Shown in pieces: positions 1-5,081 of a DNA stretch of 5,081 bases (within the stretch, counting starts at the first letter, position 1; the number at the start of each line of letters is the position of its first letter). Below the pieces are notes generated by a model, which was not told the DNA's origin, ran no database searches, and saw only the letters and a program-made list of their open reading frames with translations. The stretch covers positions 1 through 5,081 of the forward strand of contig JACCZV010000299.1 of the NCBI GenBank assembly GCA_013695775.1. Reading direction: 5' to 3'. This DNA comes from Chitinophagales bacterium. Its GTDB lineage: Bacteria > Bacteroidota > Bacteroidia > Chitinophagales > UBA10324. Made by a program: the position numbers and the translations under genes.

Positions 1-2
1 TT

Positions 3-137
3 CTTATTCAAATGTCATTTAATGCAACATCATTCACAACTTGTAGAGTGAATTTCCCACAAATACTTCTATCAGAATTGAATTATGAAGAAACAGCCAC
101 CAGACCATCTGGCAAGCATTTTAGTATAGAGTATTAA
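3..137 (+). CDS. Possible C-terminal end of an upstream gene (partial, hypothetical)
   Basis: One forward frame stays open from the left edge for 44 codons and stops with TAA at 135-137, 11 bases before the next gene. The readable product ends in ...GKHFSIEY. It could be the tail of a gene that begins outside the window, or a small ORF from the ATG at 12. I recognise no domain or motif. An open run of this length is not rare by chance, so the only support is its position and the tight spacing to the following ORF. No other gene is visible in the first 148 bases. Confidence 0.25.
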   Translation, partial: LIQMSFNATSFTTCRVNFPQILLSELNYEETATRPSGKHFSIEY

Positions 138-148
138 AATTTCTTCTT

Positions 149-508
149 ATGCGAATGATACCTACAAAAATTCATGGCATACTCGATTATGTAGTGGGCA
201 TACTTCTTATAGCCGCTCCATGGCTCTTTGGCTTTGCTTTCGGAGGTGCCGAAATGTATGTTCCGGTTGCCCTGGGCATTTCGGCGATCGTTTATAGCCT
301 ATTTACGAATTATGAACTTGGTGCATTGCGCCTCATTCCAATGACAACGCATCTATGGCTCGATTTGCTCAGCGGCATTTTCCTGGCCGCTTCGCCATGG
401 CTTCTGAACTTTCACGACAAGGTCTACCTGCCACATCTGCTTGCCGGTGTTACCGAGATCGTGGTATCGTTACTAACACAACGCAAGCCATTCATAAATG
501 GTAAGTGA
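149..508 (+). CDS. SPW-repeat family small integral membrane protein
   Basis: The product is a 119-residue hydrophobic protein made of two homologous halves. Residues 9-29 and 68-88 align with a 59-residue period and share H-x-x-L-D, then G-I, then a P-W pair (A23-P24-W25 in the first copy, S82-P83-W84 in the second). This duplicated (S/A)PW motif is the hallmark of the SPW repeat family of bacterial membrane proteins, whose biochemical role is not established. Four membrane segments are predicted at about 10-29, 38-53, 69-86 and 94-110, with short polar loops and a basic C-terminus. There is no cleavable signal peptide; the first helix would act as the anchor. The ATG at 149 is used, but the in-frame ATG at 155 (Met3) is an equally good start, and no ribosome binding site decides between them. 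GC is high for the window (two hand-counted 60-base lines gave 53-55%). The next gene is 117 bases away behind its own promoter, so linkage to CBS is not implied. Confidence 0.85.
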   Translation: MRMIPTKIHGILDYVVGILLIAAPWLFGFAFGGAEMYVPVALGISAIVYSLFTNYELGALRLIPMTTHLWLDLLSGIFLAASPWLLNFHDKVYLPHLLAGVTEIVVSLLTQRKPFINGK

Positions 509-588
509 GAAGAAAGGGCAAGCACATAATTTCGTAAATCCATAATATAAGTGTTGGTACCTGATTGGATCTAACATCTTACGCTGAG

Positions 589-621
589 TTTCCGGTGAAT
601 TGCTTAGCACTGTTATCTTTG
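589..621 (+). promoter_or_regulatory. Bacteroidota-type promoter for the CBS gene
   Basis: TATCTTTG at 614-621 fits the TAnnTTTG -7 consensus exactly. TTTC at 589-592, 21 bases upstream, is a three-of-four match to the -33 element TTTG. With usual spacing, transcription would start near the A at 625, directly before the ATG at 626, so the mRNA would have essentially no leader. The 12 bases TATCTTTGCTCA (614-625) recur exactly at the aldolase promoter (2928-2939). Confidence 0.7.
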
Positions 622-625
622 CTCA

Positions 626-1981
626 ATGTATTACAACCACATTGTTGAAACCATTGGCAATACACCATTGGTGAGGCTTAATAAAGTTACCAAAGGGATC
701 AAGGCTACTGTGCTGGCAAAGCTGGAGACTTTCAACCCCGGTAACTCGATTAAAGACAGGATCGGTTGGAAGATGGTTGAAGAGGCGGAGAAGCGAGGTG
801 ACCTGAAGCCCGGCGGAACAATCATCGAAGGTACTTCCGGCAACACCGGCATGGGGCTCGCTTTAGCCGCCATCGCCAAAGGATATAAATGCATTTTCAC
901 CACAACAGACAAGCAGTCTAAGGAGAAAGCAGATATTTTAAAGGCGGTAGGTGCGGAGGTAATTGTTTGTCCTACGAATGTAGAACCTGAAGATCCCCGC
1001 TCATATTATTCAGTATCAAAACGACTTTCGGAGGAAACACCTAACTCATGGTATCCCAATCAATATGATAATCTGGACAATCGACAAACCCACTATGAAA
1101 CTACCGGGCCGGAAATCTGGGAACAAACGGCTGGAAAAATAACTCATTTCGTTTGTGGCGCTGGCACCGGTGGAACAATTACAGGCATAGGGCGATTTTT
1201 AAAAGAGCGGAATAATCGCATTAAAGTATGGGCTATTGATACCTTTGGCTCTGCTTTGAAAAAATATCATGAATCCGGCGTTCTCGACCCAAATGAAATT
1301 TATCCTTATATCACTGAGGGAATTGGGGAAGACATAATACCAAAAAACTACGACTTTTCAGTAATTGATTATTTTGAAAAAGTTACTGATAAAGACGCTG
1401 CACTTATGGCCCGGGACATCACGCGTAAAGAAGGCATCTTTGTTGGGTATTCCTGTGGCTCTGCCGTGCAGGGCTTGCTGCAGTTAAAAGATCAGTTAGC
1501 TGAGGAGGATGTTGTGGTTGTTATTTTTCCTGATCATGGAAGTCGTTACGTTGGTAAGGTGTACAATGATGAATGGATGCGGGACCGGGGATGGCTCCAG
1601 GTGAAAACGCTGCGGGATATTATTGAATCGAAAACAGTTCGTGAGTTGGTCACCATCCAGCAGGATAAAAATGTGGCACAAGCTGTTGCCATTATGACGT
1701 CGAATGGCATCGATCAAATGCCGGTGATGGAAAATGGGAGGATGGTAGGCTCGCTCAGTGAGGCTGGGCTGCTCTTGAAGCTGATAGGAGATCATTCGTT
1801 GAAAGTACAGGCAGTAAAAGAGGTGATGGAAAAACCTTTCCCCATTGTACCGTCCGAAACAATCATTGAAAAGTTAACTACGATGATGAACAGGGAGGTG
1901 CCGGCGGTAATTACTTATGATGGATTAAATAATATGTATATTATTACCAAGTCTGATATCATTCGGGCACTTTCTAAGTGA
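626..1981 (+). CDS. Cystathionine beta-synthase, PLP-dependent, with C-terminal CBS domain pair
   Basis: This cytosolic fold-type II PLP enzyme is expected to condense serine with homocysteine to cystathionine, the first step of reverse transsulfuration; the family can also release H2S from cysteine. The catalytic part spans about residues 1-330. It shows the opening IGNTPLVRL (10-18), the PLP lysine K43 in NPGNSIKDR, the substrate/PLP loop EGTSGNTG (68-75), the glycine-rich phosphate loop GAGTGGTITG (178-187) and GYSCGSA (274-280), where S276 should contact the PLP ring nitrogen. PDHGSRY (302-308) and NDEWM (314-318) close the domain as in CBS rather than in plain cysteine synthase. Residues about 337-389 and 396-450 form two CBS (Bateman) domains. 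The 451-residue length is normal for bacterial two-domain forms; the N-terminal heme region of animal CBS is absent. The start is firm, because the next Met (M50) lies beyond K43. Cysteine synthase is the main alternative, but the tail and the conserved end motifs favour CBS. No cystathionine gamma-lyase gene lies nearby. The BtuF-like gene follows after 41 bases, with no visible promoter between. Confidence 0.92.
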   Translation: MYYNHIVETIGNTPLVRLNKVTKGIKATVLAKLETFNPGNSIKDRIGWKMVEEAEKRGDLKPGGTIIEGTSGNTGMGLALAAIAKGYKCIFTTTDKQSKEKADILKAVGAEVIVCPTNVEPEDPRSYYSVSKRLSEETPNSWYPNQYDNLDNRQTHYETTGPEIWEQTAGKITHFVCGAGTGGTITGIGRFLKERNNRIKVWAIDTFGSALKKYHESGVLDPNEIYPYITEGIGEDIIPKNYDFSVIDYFEKVTDKDAALMARDITRKEGIFVGYSCGSAVQGLLQLKDQLAEEDVVVVIFPDHGSRYVGKVYNDEWMRDRGWLQVKTLRDIIESKTVRELVTIQQDKNVAQAVAIMTSNGIDQMPVMENGRMVGSLSEAGLLLKLIGDHSLKVQAVKEVMEKPFPIVPSETIIEKLTTMMNREVPAVITYDGLNNMYIITKSDIIRALSK

Positions 1982-2022
1982 GAAATAGAATGCAGATTTT
2001 TCCAGAAGGAAAGCATTAACCA

Positions 2023-2838
2023 ATGACCTCAGATAAAATAGCTTCAGCTAAAAATTTTTATGATCAATTAGGAAGAGAGATTAGAATTCCCTTCCCACCA
2101 AGAAGAATCATCTCCCTTGTACCATCTCAAACCGAATTGCTTTATGATCTTGGATTAGATCAGGAAATTGTTGGAATTACTAAATTTTGCATTCATCCGC
2201 ATGATAAATGTAAGACTAAAGCAAAAGTGGGAGGAACAAAAAATATAAACATAAATAAAATAAATATTCTTGTCCCAGACCTGATTATTGCCAACAAGGA
2301 GGAAAATGATGAGCTCCAAATCAAGGAATTAATTAAGAGTTATCCTGTTTGGATCAGCGATATAAAGACCTTGAATGATGCCTATCGAATGATGGAAACA
2401 GTTGGAGAAATGGTAAATAGAAAGGATAAGATGATAGCACTTGTAGAACAAATTAAATTGGAAATATTAAATAACCAAGCTTTACAAAAAGAGTCTACAA
2501 GTGATGTTCGGAATGCCGTTTACCTTATTTGGCGTCATCCTTACATTGTTGTAGGGAACGACACCTTTATAAATACAATGGTTGAAGTTGCAGGATTTAC
2601 CAATGTATTTATAGACAAAATACGCTATCCTGAAATCACTATAGATCAGTTAAAAGAACGTTCACCCCACTACATTCTGCTCTCTTCTGAACCTTTTCCT
2701 TTTAAAGAAAAGCATCAGGTTGAATTTCAAGCAGAATTTCCTGATTCAAAAGTTTTACTTGTTGATGGTGAAATGTTCTCATGGTATGGCAGTCATTTAT
2801 TAAAAGCTCCCTCATATTTTTCGACTCTTAGGAATTGA
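2023..2838 (+). CDS. BtuF-like helical-backbone metal receptor (ABC substrate-binding protein fold), no signal peptide
   Basis: The 271-residue product resembles cluster A-II solute-binding proteins such as BtuF (cobalamin) and siderophore receptors. The N-terminal lobe carries RIISLVPSQTELLYDLGL (28-45), T-K-F-C-I-H-P (53-59), VGGT (69-72) and PDLIIANKEEN (85-95). A helical stretch at about 118-160 would be the rigid backbone. The second lobe begins around A165 with YLIWRHPYIVVGND (167-180) and ends with GSHLLKAPSYF (256-266). The N-terminus is polar and charged, with no hydrophobic core and no lipobox cysteine, so a periplasmic or lipoprotein location is unlikely; signal-less BtuF homologues are, to my knowledge, common in Bacteroidota and of unclear role. 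No permease, ATPase or TonB receptor is nearby, so ligand and function are open. GC is low: four hand-counted 60-base lines gave 28, 30, 37 and 28%. The ATG at 2023 is preceded by a weak GAAGGA (2005-2010). It is probably co-transcribed with CBS. Confidence 0.8.
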   Translation: MTSDKIASAKNFYDQLGREIRIPFPPRRIISLVPSQTELLYDLGLDQEIVGITKFCIHPHDKCKTKAKVGGTKNININKINILVPDLIIANKEENDELQIKELIKSYPVWISDIKTLNDAYRMMETVGEMVNRKDKMIALVEQIKLEILNNQALQKESTSDVRNAVYLIWRHPYIVVGNDTFINTMVEVAGFTNVFIDKIRYPEITIDQLKERSPHYILLSSEPFPFKEKHQVEFQAEFPDSKVLLVDGEMFSWYGSHLLKAPSYFSTLRN

Positions 2839-2866
2839 GGTTTAATCTTAAATGCTGATTAAAAAG

Positions 2867-2895
2867 CACTATAACCTACACCCAAACTTATAGTG
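2867..2895. repeat. Perfect 8-bp inverted repeat (possible weak terminator or operator)
   Basis: CACTATAA at 2867-2874 and TTATAGTG at 2888-2895 are exact reverse complements separated by 13 bases, with one possible further G-T pair outside (2866/2896). The stem is AT-rich, and no T tract follows it on the + strand. On the - strand the same stem is followed by CTTTTT, which is more terminator-like, but no - strand gene is visible. It lies between the BtuF-like gene and the aldolase promoter, just upstream of where the -33 element should be, so an operator is equally possible. Confidence 0.4.
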
Positions 2896-2903
2896 TATTG
2901 TCG

Positions 2904-2935
2904 TATTCCACAGCTAATATACTTTTCTATCTTTG
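2904..2935 (+). promoter_or_regulatory. Bacteroidota-type promoter for the aldolase gene
   Basis: TATCTTTG at 2928-2935 is a perfect TAnnTTTG -7 element. The -33 element is poor: TATT at 2904-2907 sits at the right distance (20 bases) but matches TTTG at only two of four positions. The expected transcription start is near the A at 2939, giving a leader of about 27 bases before the ATG at 2966. The core and the next four bases are identical to those at the CBS promoter. Confidence 0.65.
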
Positions 2936-2965
2936 CTCACGCACAGCTACCCCAAACAGCATATT

Positions 2966-4024
2966 ATGTCATTAAGTACAATCACTTCCTTACTCGGCGA
3001 CAAGGCAGAATATCTATTAAACCACATCAGCGTTACAGTTGACAAAAAGATGCTGCACACTCCGGGTCCCGACTTCGTTGACCGAGTATTTTCCGATACC
3101 AATCGAAACAACCAGGTATTGCGTGGCATGCAAACGATTTATGGAAATGGAAGGTTAGCAAACACAGGCTATGTTTCGATTCTTCCCGTAGATCAGGGCG
3201 TTGAACACAGTGGTGGGGCGTCCTTTGCACCAAACCCAATGTATTTTGATCCAGGTAACATCGTGAAGTTAGCCCTAGAGGGTGGTTGCAATGCAGTGGC
3301 TTCTACGTATGGCATTTTAGGTGCGGTTTCCAGAAAGTATGCACATAAGATTCCCTTCATAGTAAAGATCAATCACAACGAATTTCTTTCCTATCCGAAT
3401 AAATACGACCAGATCATGTTTGGCAGCATTCGAGAATGTCGTAACATGGGTGCGGTGGCTATTGGTGCTACAATCTATTTCGGATCAGAAGAATCTGCTA
3501 GACAGATACAGGAGGTATCAAGGGCATTTGAGATGGCTCATGAGTTGGGAATGCCCACAATCTTGTGGTGTTACCTTAGAAATGCAGCGTTTAAAAAGGA
3601 TGGAATTGATTATCATACCTCCGCTGATTTAACAGGTCAGGCCAATCATTTGGGTGTAACGATACAGGCCGACATAATAAAGCAGAAACTACCTACCAAT
3701 AATGGAGGCTTTGACATGTTGAAATTCGGCAAGACGCATCCTAAAGTTTATCGGGAGCTAACAACCGATCATCCAATTGACCTGTGTCGCTACCAGGTAC
3801 TAAACTGTTATATGGGTCGGGCAGGGCTTATTAACTCAGGGGGCGAATCGCTCGGTGCGAGTGACATGGCTGAAGCTGTCTACACTGCTATTGTTAACAA
3901 GCGTGCAGGTGGACAGGGTCTCATCTCGGGACGTAAAGCGTTCCAGAAATCCATGAAAGATGGTATAGAGCTTTTGAATAATATTCAGGATGTTTACCTG
4001 GAGAAGAGCATTGCCCTGGCCTAA
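2966..4024 (+). CDS. Class I fructose-bisphosphate aldolase, DhnA/FbaB type
   Basis: The enzyme cleaves fructose 1,6-bisphosphate to dihydroxyacetone phosphate and glyceraldehyde 3-phosphate, and runs in reverse in gluconeogenesis, in the cytosol, through a lysine Schiff base and without a metal. The 352-residue product is about the length of E. coli FbaB (roughly 350). Recognisable TIM-barrel motifs are ILPVDQGVEHSGGASF with D76 on the first strand, the K-I-N-H-N-E strand with K134, ILWCYLRN near the middle, and ADIIKQK, whose K239 is the likely Schiff-base lysine (K241 is the alternative). The late R-A-G-L-I-N-S-G-G segment fits the phosphate-binding end of the barrel. The frame can be extended to a TTG at 2933, but that codon lies inside the TATCTTTG promoter element and would add 11 non-family residues; ATG 2966 (MSLSTITSLL) is therefore chosen. 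accD follows after 82 bases in the same direction. Confidence 0.9.
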   Translation: MSLSTITSLLGDKAEYLLNHISVTVDKKMLHTPGPDFVDRVFSDTNRNNQVLRGMQTIYGNGRLANTGYVSILPVDQGVEHSGGASFAPNPMYFDPGNIVKLALEGGCNAVASTYGILGAVSRKYAHKIPFIVKINHNEFLSYPNKYDQIMFGSIRECRNMGAVAIGATIYFGSEESARQIQEVSRAFEMAHELGMPTILWCYLRNAAFKKDGIDYHTSADLTGQANHLGVTIQADIIKQKLPTNNGGFDMLKFGKTHPKVYRELTTDHPIDLCRYQVLNCYMGRAGLINSGGESLGASDMAEAVYTAIVNKRAGGQGLISGRKAFQKSMKDGIELLNNIQDVYLEKSIALA

Positions 4025-4106
4025 TCTGCAATATCCTATCTGATCCTAAAAGAAGCACTAGAATCGACACTCTTCACTACCCCTACCTTAAATATTCATA
4101 AACAGC

Positions 4107-4958
4107 ATGTCGTGGTTCAGAAGAAATAAAGAAGGCATTACTACGACAACTGAAGAAAAGCTTGAGGTACCGGAGGGGCTCTGGTGGAAATGTCCCTCAT
4201 GTAAAAAAGCTGTTCCCACGGCGGATCTGAAGAAAAATAATTACATCTGTCCGGTTTGCAATTACCATTTACGAATAAATTCTGTAGAATATTTCGAAAT
4301 TCTTTTTGATGACAATGCATTCAAGCCATTGTTTGAAACTCTGCGCCCGACAGACCGGCTTCAGTTTAAGGATCTTAAGGCATACAGTGATCGCTTAGAA
4401 GATGCTGCAAAGAAGGTAACAGTCACGGAAGCAATCTCAATTGCGATAGGGAAGGTGAACGATCAGAAGCTTGTATGCGGTTGTATGAACTTTAACTTTA
4501 TAGGAGGTTCCATGGGAAGTGTAGTGGGTGAACGCATCTCGCATGCCATAGACCATTGTGTGAAATACAAAGCCCCACTGCTAATAATATCGAAGTCGGG
4601 AGGAGCAAGAATGATGGAGTCCGCATTCTCATTGATGCAAATGGCGAAAACTGCTGCAAAACTGACGCAGCTCGCAGAAGCTAAGCTTCCATATTTTTCA
4701 CTGATGACGGATCCAACGACAGGAGGTGTCACCGCCTCGTATTCAATGCTCGGCGACATTAATATGGCAGAACCTGATGCGCTAATAGGTTTTGCAGGTC
4801 CGCGTGTCATTAAAGAGACAATTAAAAAAGACCTGCCTAAAGGATTTCAGCGTTCCGAATTTCTTCTCGAACATGGGTTTCTCGACTTTATAGTCAGCCG
4901 CAAAGAATTAAAGCAACGCATCAGCGATTTGATTGAATTGATGATGCCGGCAAAATAA
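4107..4958 (+). CDS. accD: Acetyl-CoA carboxylase carboxyltransferase subunit beta
   Basis: AccD pairs with AccA to form the cytosolic carboxyltransferase that moves the carboxyl group from biotin-AccB to acetyl-CoA, giving malonyl-CoA for fatty acid synthesis. The 283-residue product has the usual length. An N-terminal four-cysteine zinc ribbon is complete: C29-P-S-C32 and C48-P-V-C51. The crotonase-like core follows with NFNFIGGSMGSVVGERI (128-144), the SGGARMMES oxyanion-hole segment (164-172), the helix SLMQMAKTAAKL, PTTGGVTASYSMLGD (203-217) and the very conserved ALIGFAGPRVIKETI (225-239) and LPKGFQRSEFLLEHGFLD (243-260). All key positions are intact. The ATG at 4107 starts MSWFRR, typical of AccD N-termini; no strong ribosome binding site is seen. 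accA is not in the window, which is common since accA and accD are often unlinked. No good promoter is visible in the 82-base gap, so read-through from the aldolase gene is the simplest reading. Confidence 0.96.
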   Translation: MSWFRRNKEGITTTTEEKLEVPEGLWWKCPSCKKAVPTADLKKNNYICPVCNYHLRINSVEYFEILFDDNAFKPLFETLRPTDRLQFKDLKAYSDRLEDAAKKVTVTEAISIAIGKVNDQKLVCGCMNFNFIGGSMGSVVGERISHAIDHCVKYKAPLLIISKSGGARMMESAFSLMQMAKTAAKLTQLAEAKLPYFSLMTDPTTGGVTASYSMLGDINMAEPDALIGFAGPRVIKETIKKDLPKGFQRSEFLLEHGFLDFIVSRKELKQRISDLIELMMPAK

Positions 4959-5021
4959 CAGGATTCGGATTCTATTGGTAGGGGTGTTCCTGCGACAAGT
5001 CACTGGTTCCTCCGAAATTCA

Positions 5022-5056
5022 TTTCTGGAATGAAATTAAAGAAAACTTTATATTTG
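5022..5056 (+). promoter_or_regulatory. Bacteroidota-type promoter for a gene beyond the right edge
   Basis: TATATTTG at 5049-5056 is a perfect TAnnTTTG -7 element, followed by CAGG. TTTC at 5022-5025, 23 bases upstream, is a three-of-four match to the -33 element. Transcription would start near 5060, leaving at least about 20 AT-rich bases of leader before the window ends, so the gene it drives begins outside. The rest of the stretch after accD (4959-5021) shows no gene and no convincing terminator. Confidence 0.6.
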
Positions 5057-5081
5057 CAGGTTTAAAAATTAATAATAAATC

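Noticed and set aside
100..112. Small hairpin CCAGA-CCA-TCTGG with TTTT a few bases downstream
   Set aside because: Only five base pairs, the T run is separated from the stem by six bases, and it falls inside the possible upstream reading frame. Too weak to call a terminator.
135..143. TAAAATTTC as a -7 element for the SPW gene
   Set aside because: It does not fit TAnnTTTG without adding a base to the spacer, and no matching -33 element was found.
631..912. Reverse-strand open frame of 93 codons inside CBS
   Set aside because: It is a shadow of the CBS catalytic domain, whose conserved motifs lie on the + strand; the antisense product has no recognisable features.
1496..1795. Reverse-strand open frame of 99 codons over the CBS linker and first CBS domain
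   Set aside because: Shadow of a well-supported + strand gene, with no family motif of its own.
3420..3632. Alternative + strand frame of 70 codons within the aldolase
   Set aside because: It overlaps the aldolase core in another frame, and the conserved aldolase motifs on both sides show which frame is used.
4089..4097. TAAATATTC as an accD promoter element
   Set aside because: Two mismatches to TAnnTTTG and no -33 partner, in an AT-rich gap where such matches are expected.
4463..4810. Reverse-strand open frame of 115 codons within accD
   Set aside because: It is antisense to the most conserved part of accD and shows no independent coding signal.
4961..4972. Tandem GGATTC-GGATTC after accD
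   Set aside because: Two copies of six bases are too short to be a meaningful repeat, and no further copies follow.
5014..5036. Imperfect palindrome TTCATT...AATGAA around the right-edge promoter
   Set aside because: Only six pairs, all but one A-T, with a mismatch just outside; it is likely chance in AT-rich DNA.

Overview
The window looks like an ordinary chromosomal segment of a member of the Bacteroidota. Three things suggest this. The predicted promoters match the Bacteroidota pattern (a TAnnTTTG -7 element) rather than TTGACA/TATAAT. Strong Shine-Dalgarno sequences are scarce. The protein types also fit: an AccD with an N-terminal zinc ribbon, a CBS-domain cystathionine beta-synthase, a DhnA-type class I aldolase and a leaderless BtuF-like protein. 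The exact genus cannot be read from the sequence; Chitinophagales or Cytophagales would be plausible.

Layout, all on the + strand: a possible C-terminal tail of an upstream gene (3-137, weak); a small four-helix SPW-repeat membrane protein (149-508); a 117-base gap carrying a promoter; cystathionine beta-synthase (626-1981); after 41 bases, a BtuF-like helical-backbone metal receptor without signal peptide (2023-2838, clearly more AT-rich than its neighbours); a 127-base gap with a perfect 8-bp inverted repeat and a second promoter; class I fructose-bisphosphate aldolase (2966-4024); an 82-base gap; acetyl-CoA carboxylase carboxyltransferase subunit beta, accD (4107-4958); and a final gap with a third promoter that points at a gene beyond the right edge.

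The genes do not form one pathway. CBS belongs to sulfur amino acid metabolism, the aldolase to glycolysis/gluconeogenesis and AccD to fatty acid initiation. Likely transcription units are CBS plus the BtuF-like gene, and aldolase plus accD, each led by a promoter with the same 12-base core TATCTTTGCTCA.

I found no mobile element, CRISPR array, RNA gene or convincing new system. The most interesting points are the near-zero 5' leader predicted for the CBS mRNA, the shared promoter core, the aldolase start that must be moved downstream of its own promoter, and the orphan cytosolic BtuF-like gene with deviating base composition.
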